A DNA stretch of 64,000 nt from Lentinus brumalis (GCA_001792895.1 MARA01000001.1:868001-932000), one strand, 5' to 3'; counted from the first letter of the stretch, positions 47,639 to 59,948 are shown. Program-made: numbers and translations. The notes: generated by a model from the sequence alone, not told the origin.

Positions 47639-48665
47639 ATGTCCGAAGGCACAGTCGAGTTCACCATCGATGGCGTTGACACGCCCGTCAAGACATGGTA
47701 CAAGGTCTTCGGTGACCTGAAGGCCCACCGCCCGCTGGTCACGCTGCACGGCGGTCCGGGTGTCGTCCACAACTACATGCTTGCGCTTGCGGACCTCGTC
47801 GGAACGCATGGCATTCCTGTAGTTGTATACGACCAGCTCGGGAACGGGAACTCGACCCACCTCCCGGAGAAGATGGGCGACACGTCTTTCTGGACCGAGG
47901 CCCTCTTCATCAAGCAGCTCACGCACCTCCTCAAGCACCTGGGCATCCAGGACGACTTCGACCTGCTTGGGCACTCGTGGGGCGGGATGCTGTCGGCGCG
48001 GTTCGCAACTCAGCAGCCGAAGGGACTGAAGAACCTCATCATCTCCGACTCGCCTGCGAGCATGAAGCTCTGGGTCGAGGCTGCGAACAAACTCCGGTCG
48101 CAGCTGCCCCCAGATGTGCAGGTATGAACTCATGCTCTGTGCGAGTAGCTGTGTAGAAGCCTCAACTGTTGTACCCTGCAGAACATCTTAGACTCGCATG
48201 AAACAGCCGGTACGACACAGTCCGAAGAGTACCACGGGGCCGTCATGCAGTTCTACGCTCGCCACCTGTGCAGATTGAACCCGATGCCGCAAGACATCCA
48301 GGACGTCTTCGGCTGGCTTCAGAAGGATCCTACCGTCTATCTTACCATGTACGACGTGCTTCCTCCTGATCCGAAGCGGGGCCATGATGCTAACGATGTT
48401 CGCACACACCAGGAACGGTCCTTCGGAATTCCACATCACTGGCTCGCTGAAGGAGTGGTCGATCATTGACGACCTCCACAAGATCGCTGTCCCCACTCTG
48501 CTGTTGAATGGCAAGTACGACGAGGCACAGGACAGCGTCGTTCAGCCGTATTTCCGTGCGATTCACAAGGTCAAATGGTACACGTTCGCTGAGTCGAGTC
48601 ACATGCCGCAGTACGAAGAGAGGGAGAGATACGTGCAAATAGTTGGCGATTTCCTCACCTTGTAA
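47639..48665 (+). CDS. S33 proline-iminopeptidase-like hydrolase A, 300 aa
   Basis: Exons 47639-48121, 48182-48348 and 48413-48665 join in phase (LTM to NGPSEFH). Features: WYKVFGDL, oxyanion motif HGGPG in VTLHGGPGVVHNYM, YDQLGNGNST, nucleophile elbow LLGHSWGGMLSARF, PTLLLNGKYDEAQ (Asp) and FAESSHMPQYEE (His). The HGGPG plus GHSWGG set defines the proline iminopeptidase / L-amino-acid amidase group, which releases N-terminal residues from small peptides or amides. There is no signal peptide, so it is likely cytosolic. It is a clear paralogue of the gene at 61317. Its position beside a small peptide gene, repeated at the second locus, makes a peptide substrate worth considering, but this is inference. 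Confidence 0.85.
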
Positions 48666-48864
48666 CATTCTGGTTGTAGCGGAACGAACTGCGAATGATT
48701 CTCCGACATGTCTTGACGTGCAACGAAGTGAAGTCCAAGTATAATGAGCTGTACGGTAACAACACAACAGCGGGGCGAAAGGCGACAGCGATGAACAGAC
48801 AACAGATACCAGACAAACTATGCTACACATGTGACATGCTCGAGTTTCAGAACGTCCAGACCCA

Positions 48865-51800
48865 TTACGATGCTGGTGGAGTAGCGAAGTGGCCACCACG
48901 TCCACGGCCCCTGTGGAAGCCTCTCGAGGATCCTCGGTCCACTCCAGGAACAAAGCCCCGTCCGCCGCGCGGTGCGAACCCACCACGCCCACCCCTAGGC
49001 TCGAAGCCGTTGCCTCGGAAGGGAGGACCGCCGCGGCCGCGTGCGGGTGGGACGATAGGGCCATTCGGGGGCGAAGCGGCCTTGCCATGTCCGTTGTTGA
49101 CTGACCCATTCTCGCTTATCGTGGGCGCAGACTTGCTGGCCGGTACCCCACCACGCACCACACCTCCAGGGCCACCGCGACCACGGTTTGGGTTGGTCAT
49201 GATATGAACGGGCCCGCCGCGGCCAAATCCGTTCTGATGGGCACCATGTCTGCAGATGCGAAGGACATCAGATGAACCGAAATCAATGGACTACGAAGGA
49301 CGTACGAGTGAGGAGCTGGGCGGAAGCCTGACGCGGGCTGCGCGCCAGGGGCAGGTTGTACCGATGGATGGGGCCCGAACCGAGGCTTGAACGGAGCCTT
49401 CGGTTGTTGATGGGTTGGTGCCTTCGGGTTCGTCGATGCGAGGAACTGGGGGTTCGTGAGGTTCAGGCACGACCAGAATTCCACGGTAGATCCACGATAC
49501 TGCGAACACCTGAGGCACGATATCAGTCAATGAACACGAGAAGAATGATCTTCCATCATACCGGTCGCCGAGGGTAGTTCCAGACATGAACGCAGCATCC
49601 CACACAACATCCATCGACTTCGCATTCATACCGATAACGACGCCCTTGAACGAAAGGGGAACGCCTCCTGAGTCCTGTACCATCGTGACCCTATCTCCGA
49701 GAGCGAAGTGTTGGTTCTGGAGGCGGTACACGGCGTGCGATGGCTTCAGAACCGCTTGCCTGGGGATGCCCTTGACAATTGCCTTCTTGAATCCTCCAGG
49801 CTCCTTGTTCGCCGTGAGATCATCTGCCAACGCCTCGATCTGCTTGACCGTGTCCTGTGTGAAGACATTCTCCTGTGAGCATTGTATCAAGGGTAATAGA
49901 CACCTAAGCTACTCACCTTGGCCAACTGATCGCAGAAGAGCGATACAGGCTCAAAGTCCCGGACGCCCTTGGAGTTGAGCCAAGACTTGACCTCCTTAAC
50001 CTTCGCGTCGGGATGCGACTCCTCGGGGAAGACATCGGTAGCCCTGAGCATTGCTACGACGGAATCAATCAAATACTCATGGTGGATATTCGACATAACT
50101 TACCATCACCACCGCGGTCGAGCACACGGAATACTTCAGGGTAGGTAGACTGAGAAAAAAAGGAAGTCAGCATACGTCTTGTCATCCTGGTGATACATCG
50201 ACAAATAACCTTGTAATCATGGATGAGTTGGATCGCCTTGTCGCTGAACTCCCAAAATCGGCCATCTTTCCGCGAGTACTCGATGACCTTCAGGCCCTTG
50301 CCCTCGAACTTCAGACTGAGCCCCAGGTTGCTCTTGCTGCCATCCGCCGTGAGGACCATGAAACTCGACGTGATCTTTGACAACGCTCTGCTAGATATGC
50401 CGAGCATCTCCGCAACCCTGAACGATGGGAAGTACTTGTTCTGGAAGCGGTTTGCGACGACCGCCTTGAACTTGTCGTTCTCTGTCTTCTCTGAGGGGAA
50501 GAACTGCTTGCGGGATGAGTCACCAGGGGGATAGCAGAACCGAAAGCGACTCACAGCGAGGACAACGGACAGCGTATCCTCGGCTGTCGCAGACACTTGC
50601 GCAGCGACGCCGTATGCATGTTCGCCGAGGAAGAAAACTTTGCTACCCTCGGGGAACTCTTCAGACAGCGGCGGAGCCTCCTTCTCGATATATCGTGGAT
50701 CTTCGGAGTTCACCTCTGAGACGGCCATCTGGACAGCCTGCTCAAGCTCCTTCTCAGGTCCTTCGTAGTCCTTAACGAACGCGCCGGTGTCCAGGCGCTT
50801 GAGACCTGGAGGGAAGGGATGTGAGCGAGACCATGTGAGCAACAGGTCACATATCAAACCTTTGAGAGGTCGAACGTGAAGGAGCACGTCAATGTTGCCC
50901 GTGATAACACCACAGCGCTTCGAGTAGTAGTGCTCGATCTTCTCCGCCTTCATCTTCCACAGGCCAAGGCCCTGCTGCGTATGCGGGTTCGAGATGACCT
51001 TCTCGGGGGACCCCGGGACCATCGCAACCTTCTCATATTTGAAAAGCGCATCGGATACTGCGGTGACGAGGCCCTCCTGCAGGAATGGCCACCCCGTGAA
51101 CGTCCGTTGCCCGATCATCTCTTGCGCGACGTGTTCGACCTTCCTGTGCTCGTGCGGATTCTCGATATGGATGACCATTGACTTGTTCCTGCTCTCGGAG
51201 CCGTGCACGTTCACGCCATGATGTCCAAGGGAAGCGGTGTGCGGCAGGGTCTCCAGGGACGGGAAGCCTGCCAGTGCTTCGGCGCCTACGCGAACACCGT
51301 CGCAGAGACCCTCGACCAAATGAAGTCCGTCGAGGGTCGGGAGATCGAAGGGCTCCATGGTACAGTAGCAGCGATGCAGGGTCGGGAAGAAGCCCGGAAG
51401 GGATGATGGGTACACCGTCGGCTCGCCGGGGTTGTACGTGAACTTGATGCTAGTTCCAAAGGAATTGCGAAACTTCTCATCATCGCTTAGAAGGGGCTCT
51501 TTGGCTGTGGAGGGAGCGCTGGTCAGAGAAGGACGAAATCATCAGCAGAGCAGCAACATACGAGCCATGGCCTTCAGCAGTCGCTTCTCATCGATGAACG
51601 GAATCTTTACGATGGCCTCCCATTCTGCCTTCTTCCCGTTCAAGTCCTGCTCGAACTCGGTGGGATAGAAGTCCGCGATGGGCGAGTTCGGGTCAGACAT
51701 GAGGTCCTGTGCGTTCATGTCAGTACGGTACGACCTGGCCACGAGAATGGGATAGGTGCCGCACCCTGTAGGGAGCCGGTATAAGCGATTTGCTAGCCTC

Positions 51801-54251
51801 AGGCAACACGCCCATGAGCTGCTCAAAGGGCCGGAACGGACGCCCAAGGTCGAAATGGAAAGACATTTTGTCAACGCCTTTCAGGTCTATATCGATCATG
51901 TCAGTGCACGTGCACTCGTCTCGGCCGTGTGGCACGTACCTGAGATGCGCGGAGCGTAGTGGTAATTGTAGAACCAACTCCAAGAAGCGACACCGCTGTA
52001 GTAGTAGTGCATGACCCACTGAAGACCCTCAACGTATCGGTAGATGAGGTCGCCCATATCCTTCGGATCGTCGTATGAGATCTCGAGCTTCCCCTGCACA
52101 AGGTGTAAGCGCTCGGTAGATAAAGCAGGTATCTAGAACTCACCTTGTAGTACCCCCTCTTCCACTCGTCCATCTTCTCCTTCACCGACAATTCATATCG
52201 CGAATCAAAATCCCCTTCCTTGTCATCCTCCATGACCTTCGCCTTCTCGTACTTGTTCAGCACCCGATCGACTGCGGCCCGCGATTCTTCGTCATCATCG
52301 TCCTCCCATTCCTCGTCCTCGGCTTCCGCGTCGTCCTCTCCGGTCTTCCCGTTCTCAGGCAAGGGCTCCTCTAGCTCTCCGGGGAAACGCCAAGTCACCA
52401 GATTCCTATCTTCGTCGTCATACTCATCCCACGCGACGGAGAGATGCAGATCCTCCGCCAGACGAGTGATGAACTGCCTGTCCCGCGCCGGGAAGTCGTT
52501 CACCATCGTAAGCGGCGGCTGGCCGGCATGCTGCGACGGTGACAACTTCCTCCTCTCAAGCACGAACGCCTTGACCTGATCGAATATATGCCGTTGCGAC
52601 GTTGTCAGGACTGGTCGTACTGGGTCAGTATGCCATGATGTGAACAGTGCACGAGCTACACACCCAGTTTCGACCTCTTCCGCCCAAGATCCATCTCCTT
52701 CACATGCTTCGCCTGCTTTCCCTTATACCAGTTGAGATCCGCGTACTCCTTCTCGAAGACCTCTCGCTCCCAATCGGCCATCTCGTCCAAGATGACCTGT
52801 AGACGCTTTGTGTTGATAACACCGCTCTCGTTCAGATAGCCATCTATGTGGATATGTCAGCTTGGAGCGTATTCGTGAGACTTCGTCACATACCAAGTGA
52901 CGGCAATGATTTCTTGTACACATCGAACAGCTTCTCCAGGCCGTTCTCGTGGATGTGCAGGTCCGGCAAATTCGGCAGAAAATCGTTTCCGATGAAAACC
53001 GCGAGCAGAATGAAGTCATCGATGACGTGCTCTAGGCTGTACTCGAATGGCAGCACCGGCTCAATCTCATGAAACTCGAGGTCAAGATATTCTCGCATGA
53101 GAGTGAGATGGAGCAGGTAGAAGTTAATCGACTGCAAACTGTGCCGGGAAGTTGTTAGGAGATGGCTAGAGGAAGTTGGTGAATGAACTATGCGATAGAA
53201 ACATACCTCTTGCTTCCCTTGCTCTTCGAAGCAGGGCCAAACTTCACCTCTTCTCGCAATAGACAGAAGTGAGGGTCGTGGCTGAGCAGACCCAGCATGA
53301 TCAAATCGGCATCCAGGCCGTACAGACAGTGTCGCACGTTCGGGTCGTAGTCCGGTTGTGCCCTCGACAGCCGGATGTATTCCATAATCTTGTGTTCTCC
53401 TTCACCCGGGACGTCGTGTCCCGACAGCACCACCGTGATGTCCCTCCAGTGCGCATCCTCCGATATCTTCTTGTTCACAAAATAGCGCAGCTGCTCCGAG
53501 AGCCGTGCCATGAACTCCGTGCCTGCACCACGCATCCGCATGTTCTCATGAGGATTCCCCGCTTCCATCTGCTACGTGACGACCACGATGGACGTACCTG
53601 GTGTAATGCAGTTGCTGTCAAACGCTTTCGTGTCTGGCAGCTTCTCTCCCTTCGCCTCCGCCTTCTCGCGCACCTCCTTCGCCTCCTTCGCAGTTCGGAA
53701 CCGACGACTCCGCTGTTGATTCATCTTCGCTCGCGGGGCGACACCGTCGATAGCCATAAAAAACAGCTTCTTGGGCTTGATCTTGCCAAACAAATGATCG
53801 ACATACGCAAAGATAGCCGTGAAGATTTGTTCTTCAGTTAGTCGAAAGTGGGCATCGTCGTCATTGGGATGTGAACCTGCGCTAGGTCAGACCTTCCTTG
53901 AGGCAAAGGATTGAGCAGACGCACAGTTGTGTATGATACCGTTAAAGTCGACATATAGGTTATCTGATCCAAGTCTTGAGCACTTGGCGAACACGAGCAA
54001 GAGGCGACCACATACCGAACTCTGGAATCTTGTTCTCCTGAATGAGTTGCGATGTCAAGGGGTATCGCTCTCTACAGCAGTCTGAGCTTCTGAATCGACC
54101 CAAGACACGTGGAGCACTCACGAGATATATCTGAAGAACTGCGGCGGGGTCAGCAGGAAGTTGGCTAGATGTTCAAGAGACATACCTTCGGAATGCCTGG
54201 ATGCGTGCACACATTAGCGAGATTCCAGTATCGTAGTTTGAGAGCTCACCC
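48865..54251 (-). CDS. XRN1: 5'-3' exoribonuclease 1 (Xrn1)
   Basis: Cytoplasmic 5'-3' exonuclease that degrades decapped mRNA. The start is split over tiny coding exons: ATGG (54248-54251), 11 nt (54186-54196) and 17 nt, yielding [20 protein letters not shown]. Active-site blocks follow: [84 protein letters not shown], then [20 protein letters not shown]. The linker has a highly acidic run ([18 protein letters not shown], near 52300). Conserved region 2 includes [20 protein letters not shown] and [20 protein letters not shown]. Downstream SH3-like/PAZ-type segments ([14 protein letters not shown] near 49700) and a C-terminal RGG/PRG-rich tail ([20 protein letters not shown]) end at 48865. 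More than twelve exons. Not Rat1/Xrn2, whose C-terminus differs. Confidence 0.93.
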
Positions 54252-54660
54252 ATTGTGTCCGACTAGAGGTACTATAGTACAGGATGTTGGAGGTTGTGTG
54301 GTTGTGGAGGTCGCGTAGACCGGGAGTGGTGGTGGCAGGAGGTACGCGCGGACCAGGCCAGCAGGCGTCACTTCCGCCAAATTCAGTAGGCGCCCATACT
54401 GACTTGACTTCTGGTCATTCGATTCCTAACCGTCCCCTCCGCTGCTCTCCCAGACTTACACTACTATCAGCTTGACCCTAGTGGTGAATTACTGATAGTC
54501 ATGGACGCGTGGATATTCAAGCTCATCCGGTGTTTGTCGAACTGGGGCCGCACGCGACCAACGACGGAGCAAACCACTCTCGAAGTTGATAGTGAAAACA
54601 AGAAGTCAACGTCCACGAAAGCCGTGCACCGTATGATGTACAAGCGATGTTACATTTACG

Positions 54661-55786
54661 CTAATAGGTATCCTTCTCCGTGTGCTTCACGAACACAAAC
54701 ATCTCCATGTTTCCAGGGTAAGGCGGCGGCGCCTTGAGAAGACCCGATCCTGCGACCTCGAAGTGCAAGCTCTTGTAAATCGCGACCTGTTAGGCTGGAG
54801 GTGAGCGAATCATCTTGTCAATTACTAGCAACCACTGACGTTCGTCGCGCCAACAGTCTCCAAAAGCGTTGGAACCTTGATCGCATGAGCCTGAACGTCC
54901 GTCCTCGTCATCAGCCTGGCGTTGGTGTGTGGTATTGCATTCCTACCTTCTTCTCTACATATTGTATGAGCGCCCTCCCGACGCCCTTCTTCTGGTGCTC
55001 TGGCACAGTACCGATCACCTGCAAGTGATATCCTCCGAGCTTCACGCCCGGGCCATGGGACCGCTCGACGAGGTCATCATACTGGCTGAGGAACTGCGGC
55101 GCGATCGCGGTCAAAGCATCATGTGAGTATGGCAGGATGATGGAAGGAGATGGAGGAGAGGAAGGCACGAACAGTGTCCCACCACCCGCGGCACTCTGGT
55201 GAGAGCTTCTCCATGATTTCATTCCATCCCGCATCGCGCTGCGCATTACTGCAAGAGACGGCGGGTATATCCATCAAGAGGATTACCATGGTCAGTACGA
55301 ATGCTTCCACCGCTGTGAGAACGAACTTACGAGTCCAGGAACTTGTGTCCAGGGCCGAACCTATGACCGGTGTATGAGCCGCCGCCTGCAGGAGTTGCGC
55401 AACGCCGCCCAGGGTCCTGGGACTTACCAGACTGCCACACCAACGACGCCGACATCAGGCAGTTCTCCGACATGGATCTCGCCCTCACCGTTGGCGATGG
55501 CCGCGGTCAGATGCGCGCGGAGGAAAGGCTCCTGCAAGTCCTTGTCGTTTCCGAGACCCCCGCCGAAGTAGCCTGATGCACAACACTCGGTGAGTATGAA
55601 ATTCCCGGTTCGGACGACTTCAGGGATCGCGCACTGTAGTGGAACGCCTCCGCAAGGATCTTCGCGTAGAGGTCCAGCTCAGCATCTGCCCAATCGTACC
55701 CCGAAATGATAAGCATCAGTACCTCGAGGATGTGCGGGAGAGAGCGTACCTGAAGGGTTGGGAACCTCACGGACCGTAACAGACAT
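54661..55786 (-). CDS. GNAT-family N-acetyltransferase
   Basis: Start ATG 55786 (MSVTVREVPNPSG), then short exons: DAELDLYAKILAEAFHYS, GGGLGNDKDLQEPFLRAHLT, GEIHVGELPDVGVVGVAVW, FGPGHKFLDS, RDAGWNEIMEKLSPECRGWW, LTAIAPQFLSQYDDLVERSH, GVKLGGYHLQVIGTVPEHQK, KGVGRALIQYVEKK, and the C-terminal LHFEVAGSGLLKAPPPYPGN with MEMFVFVKHTEKDTY (stop at 54661). The segment YHLQVIGTVPEHQKKGVGRAL is the acetyl-CoA pyrophosphate loop (Q/RxxGxG/A). About 240 aa, presumably cytosolic. The acceptor substrate (amine, peptide or small molecule) cannot be told. It lies between XRN1 and the peptide/UstYa group, with no evidence that it belongs to either. Confidence 0.8.
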
Positions 55787-56345
55787 GGTTGCAGGCTAGT
55801 TCGAGGTGCTGCAGGTGGTTCTGATAGACAACAGACTGTCCTCTGCGCCCATTACATATGGCTAAGGCCTGCGATTGTAAGCGAGAGGCGATGGCGATGT
55901 CGTGTCCGCGGCGATTGCGCCGCTACGCGTGCTGTGATGAACACATGTTGGTCGCCCGATTATGGGGATGACAAGGACAGCCTGAGGAAAGCGCTGATGC
56001 TCGATCATAGCGGACATCGTGATCCCCAAGTCTATCTACGCCACTATCAATGACAGATCGTTTGAACGAAGAACCCTTGACTCGGTGTGGGAGGTTAACA
56101 TTGTGCAGTAGGATGTTCACCGGACGTCCATGCGGTAACAAATTGGTTCCAAATAATTCAGAGTGGAGCGGTGCCGGGAAGGGTCGTCTCGGACTCTCGG
56201 ACGTTATGACATAAGCTCCCGCGGGTGGGACAGCATGGCGAAGTGAAATTGTATCATTGAATAACAATCACTAAACAAGACGGCAAACCACACACGCGGG
56301 AGAATCACCGGGAGGGTGCCGACTCCGATCGCAAATTCTCCAGAA
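55787..56345. other. Intergenic, no supported gene
   Basis: About 560 nt of mixed composition between the acetyltransferase start and the one-helix protein's 3' end. Nothing recognised. Confidence 0.45.
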
Positions 56346-57402
56346 TCATTCCCGCCCACCGGGTGTGGGAGGCAGCGATGAACGCTGAACGATGTGTAGA
56401 CCTAGGCCATGTCAGCCCCGAGGGCAATCGGTCATGAGAAGTGCGCCAAACGGGGCTTACTTACCTCCGATGGGCTTTGCTCTTTGGTCCTGCCAGAAGT
56501 CGACGCTGCAACCGGGATGTGTCGGCGAACATGCGAGCTCGACCGTCGTGAACTTCCCGGATGTACAATGGAACTCGCTGGAGTGGCTGGCCTCGGACCG
56601 AGAGACGGTCAATGTCGTCAGCAACTCTCGCCGTGCCGGTGCGCGTTCCATGGACCCGCTGATGTAGCGCGAGAGCTCCGTCGGAGCGTCAAGCACCCAG
56701 ACGTCGACCATGCTGGGGTCCGCGAGCTTAACAGCGGGATCGAAGTGGCCATGCTGCTGCGGGATAGTCATGTTAACCACGCAACGCTCCATGGCGTAGT
56801 CGAGGTGGCGGAATTGGACCACTGTCGACACCTGCGGCCCCGTGAGTTGCTTCGTCATATGGCCGGGCTTCGGCATGGAAGTCTCACCTTGTCCGTGACG
56901 AGGATGTGTCGGTCGTCTGGATAGACAGTCCCAAATTCCGTCGGTCTCCCCCGTTCATCTTCCCGCATGCGTCGTTCTGGGTCGGCATTGTCGAACTGCA
57001 GTGCGACGGGCGGGAAGTTCGTGATCGGAGGGAATTCCTGGGTGGTATTGGCCAGAATTCTGTCCAAGTAGACGTAGGGATTGGGTCGGTGCGGTACACC
57101 TGTGGTTATCCGCGACGGCGCGACGGCAACATCTGGCGGGTTGAACACGGTGATGAGGAAGAGCACCGCTGAGAAGGCGGTTGAGCATCCGACGCCGATT
57201 GCTGCCCAGAAGATCAAACGGTCATTGGTACCTGGGAGTTGGTCAGCTTCAGGTGAAAACGAGACCAATGAACGCTCTCACCTGTCTCATATCGGGTGGT
57301 AGACTTGAAGTTGGCTCTTGAGCTGTCGAGGTGTGTTTCTTCCAATAGTTCCTCTGTTGAGTTCCGAGCGGGAAGCGCGATGTACTCTCCGTTCGCGGGC
57401 AT
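56346..57402 (-). CDS. One-helix membrane protein, conserved unknown family
   Basis: Start ATG 57402 (MPANGEYIALPARNST). A 50-nt intron joins YETG to TNDRLIFWAAIGVGCSTAF, which opens a single membrane helix (residues about 45-68). The exported or lumenal part contains NPYVYLDRILANTTQEFPPI, GTVYPDDRHILVTDK, then after a 56-nt intron STVVQFRHLDYAMERCVV, VDVWVLDAPTELSRYISGSM, SSEFHCTSGKFTTVELAC and VDFWQDQRAKPIGG. The last join (56402-56464 removed, ending TPGGRE at 56346) is tentative; otherwise it stops at 56457. I recall similar Agaricomycete hypothetical proteins of this architecture (short cytosolic N-terminus, one helix, Cys-containing ectodomain with FxxxKRAKPVGG-like end) but no assigned function. 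It is divergent from the peptide gene at 58530, leftmost in the candidate peptide-modification group. Confidence 0.65.
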
Positions 57403-58529
57403 CTTGTCACGAAGGAGTGCAAAGCGGTAGTGTGGCTACAGAAGTTACAGGACCACCTTGATTTGGGTGCCGGGAGCAATTCGCGGACTGTGAGCGGTAT
57501 GCCTGATAGAGGACACAGCCGAGGGAGTTGCGTCGCTGCGCCCACCTGCGGATTGTTGAGGTGGGATCGCCAGGACGAGTGTGTCATGCTCACGGTTTCG
57601 AAGGATGCGCCGCATGTCTGCTGTCCGGGGATGCGTCGCCCTGACCGTGGAGATTCTGCCCTGGCCATGTGCTTCGGATCTATGGGCTCCGTGAGGCAAG
57701 CTGAACGCTGTGTGTGTACATAGGCGGTGATGATGAGCTCCGGACCGCGTAGTAGAGCGTTCACCGCAAAAGCCATTCGTAGTCTGATATTTCCACGGAC
57801 CGGGTAGACGGATATGGATAAGGCGAGGTTTGGTGGTGATGGCTGCGCTCATCACTATCGAGATCTGATGTGATCGCCGGAAGAGCGGACACTTTCGTCA
57901 CTCGTTCTCTGGCGCTCCGAGACCGTCGCCGTTGCATCACCGCCCACTGCGCATGCAATGCATGCATTCGACTATGGTACGCCCTCTATTGGACAGATTG
58001 TTTCCCTGCTGTTTTCCCACTCGGACTCCGTGGTCACCTGCAGGGCAGCAATTTATCATTCACGACTAAGTATGTATACCTCGTTGTGAGCCCAAGCTCC
58101 TCTCCTGGTCAGCCCTCATACATACATACTTGGCCTTGCAGTTCCCGCAGTGATTCATATTTCATAAAAAGGTCCGGATAATTCACCGCTCTTGGCAGAT
58201 AGGCAATGTCCAACCATCGCATCTGGACCTCGTGGGACTATGATCGTCTCGGATATGTCGGACCCCCCACGAGCCTTCAGCGACCGTACCAATCCTTACT
58301 GGGATTGGCGGAGGCTGGGTACATAGTCTTGGGGCGAGCGTCACGACGACGATACGCGAGTGCGGTGAATGTATAGCCACAGAGGCAGCCCTGAGCACAG
58401 ATGCCATGACCAGTCGATGGGTATAAAAGCCTGGCCATGTGCGTCTGGTTTGGTTCTTCACGGGCAACCCCGCTTCTCATTCGCTTCCACTTCTCAACAA
58501 GAGCACTTCGAACCCTCCTTCCAGTCATC
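57403..58529. promoter_or_regulatory. Divergent promoter region with TATA box
   Basis: 1.1 kb between the one-helix membrane protein and peptide B. A perfect TATAAAAG box at 58422-58429 lies 101 nt before the peptide ATG. Frames here (e.g. 57249-57776 minus) lack motifs. Confidence 0.4.
58422..58429 (+). promoter_or_regulatory. TATA box of peptide B
   Basis: TATAAAAG, 101 nt before the ATG at 58530. A strong consensus box suggests inducible, high expression, common for small secreted peptides. Confidence 0.6.
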
Positions 58530-58721
58530 ATGCAGTTCAAGCAGCTCTTCTTTGCCCTTGCCTTCTTCGCCGTTGCGGCTTCCGCTGTTCCCGTCGACTT
58601 CGAGGGTGAGCTTCCCGATCAGCTTCCTTTGATCCTCTACTAACCAGTTTGGTTTATAGCGGATGCTCTTCCGCCTGCCGTCGACTGTGCGGCTGCTGCC
58701 AACAGCGAGCAGTGCTTCTAA
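58530..58721 (+). CDS. Small secreted two-Cys peptide, 45 aa (copy B)
   Basis: Exon 1 (58530-58605) encodes a 19-residue signal peptide MQFKQLFFALAFFAVAASA and VPVDFE; a 54-nt phase-1 intron (gtgagc...tttatag with a ctaac branch site) leads to exon 2 (58660-58721) encoding ADALPPAVDC, AAAANSEQ and terminal Cys-Phe. The mature peptide would be about 26 residues, with the two cysteines 8 apart, no Lys/Arg and hence no Kex2 site. A second intron-like segment (gtacgc...ttccag) directly follows the stop, as in copy A. It sits between a membrane protein and two UstYa-like oxidases plus an S33 hydrolase, the setting that suggests a modified-peptide precursor. Alternatives are a secreted effector or a self-signalling peptide. 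Confidence 0.65.
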
Positions 58722-59280
58722 GCGCATGGTACGCTCACCATACACCATTCCTGATACACACAGCTCACGCATGAATGTTCCAGACCACTGCTAGGAGCGG
58801 TCTTATCACGCTCATACGCTTTCGTCCGCTTTCGCTGTTGTAACCCTTGCACTATTTATCCCCGTCCGCGGGATTCCGGGTCGTATATATCCGTGGTGTA
58901 CAACACTTGGAGTTATACCATCCCTTTGAAACATATATACCATGAGTCAGAGTGCAACGAAGACCTATCTCTCGCCAGCACTGACCGGTAATGACCAGCA
59001 AAATGTCTATCGAACCTCGTCGTTGAACAGTTGACTACGTATAAGCCACCATCGCGAGTCGTCGGTCACCTCCGCGCTCTGAACCACTTTCTTACTTTCT
59101 CACGCCGACATGATCCCATCATGTGAACATTCAGCCTGTGTCGGATCTGCGAACACTACTTTACATATATGAGCCACCCTGGAGCTTCCGCCACCTTCTC
59201 TTCTTGTTGCTCCCTTCGAGGCTTCGGAGGAGAAGTAGAAGCTGCCCCAGCCAACGCGGCGATCTCGTCGACTTCCCGTC

Positions 59281-59948
59281 ATGGAACTCACGTCGAAATA
59301 CCTAAAGATCTCGGCCGCACTCTGCTTCATCTCCGCGACACTCTTCGCCATGGGTCGAATCTCCTTGCGAGAGCGCGCTGACGCAGAGCGAGCTCACCAA
59401 TACAGTGTGTACTCTGATCCTTCTTCCACCTGTCCAAGGAGCTCACGCGGATTGCGAACCCAGCGTACCGCGGCCGCGACTACCCGCGCGCATGGCCACT
59501 CCCGCCGCTTGCGCCGGTACACCTCTCGCACGAGGACAGCGTGCACTATTCGCTCGAGACCGAAGTCGGGGTTGCCGAGTGGAATGCGACGCTCCCCTCA
59601 GGCGGCGCCGTCATCCACCTCGGGCCCGACGGACGCCCCTTCACCGTGTCGATGTTCCACCAGATGCGCTGCCTCGACATCATCCGCGACGTGGTCGTCG
59701 ACTACTATCTCGACTCGTCACCCCACGCGCGGCCGGGCAAGCGCAAGCTCGTGCATCACTGCATGAACTACCTCCGGCAGACGGTGATGTGTCGCGGCGA
59801 TCTACATATCGAGACCGTCCGTGCGCCGTCGGGCCCGACGGTCACAGTTTCCGCGGTCACGCACTCGTGCAAGGACTGGACGACGGTGTATGATGCTGCG
59901 GAGGAGAACTATCGGGGGTTCTTGGAGGAGGCCGCCAGACGACGGTGA
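59281..59948 (+). CDS. UstYa-like (DUF3328) protein A, degenerate motifs
   Basis: N-terminal membrane anchor LKISAALCFISATLFAMG (exon 59281-59406), then, after a 32-nt intron (gtgtac...ccaag), exon 59439-59948: YPRAWPLPPLAPVHLSHEDS, VHYSLETEVGVAEWNATL, IHLGPDGRPFTVSMFHQMRC, LVHHCMNYLRQTVMC, THSCKDWTTVYDAAEENYRG. The order YPxxWPL - SVHY - FHQxxCL - HCxNYLRQ-x3-C is that of UstYa proteins, membrane-anchored oxidases that cyclise or otherwise modify ribosomal peptides (ustiloxin, cyclochlorotine pathways). The family normally has two HxxHC motifs; here they read HQMRC and LVHHC, each lacking one His. 211 aa. It is tail-to-tail with UstYa-like B, 72 nt between stops. The intron is unusually short, so the exon junction is the least secure part. 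Confidence 0.75.
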
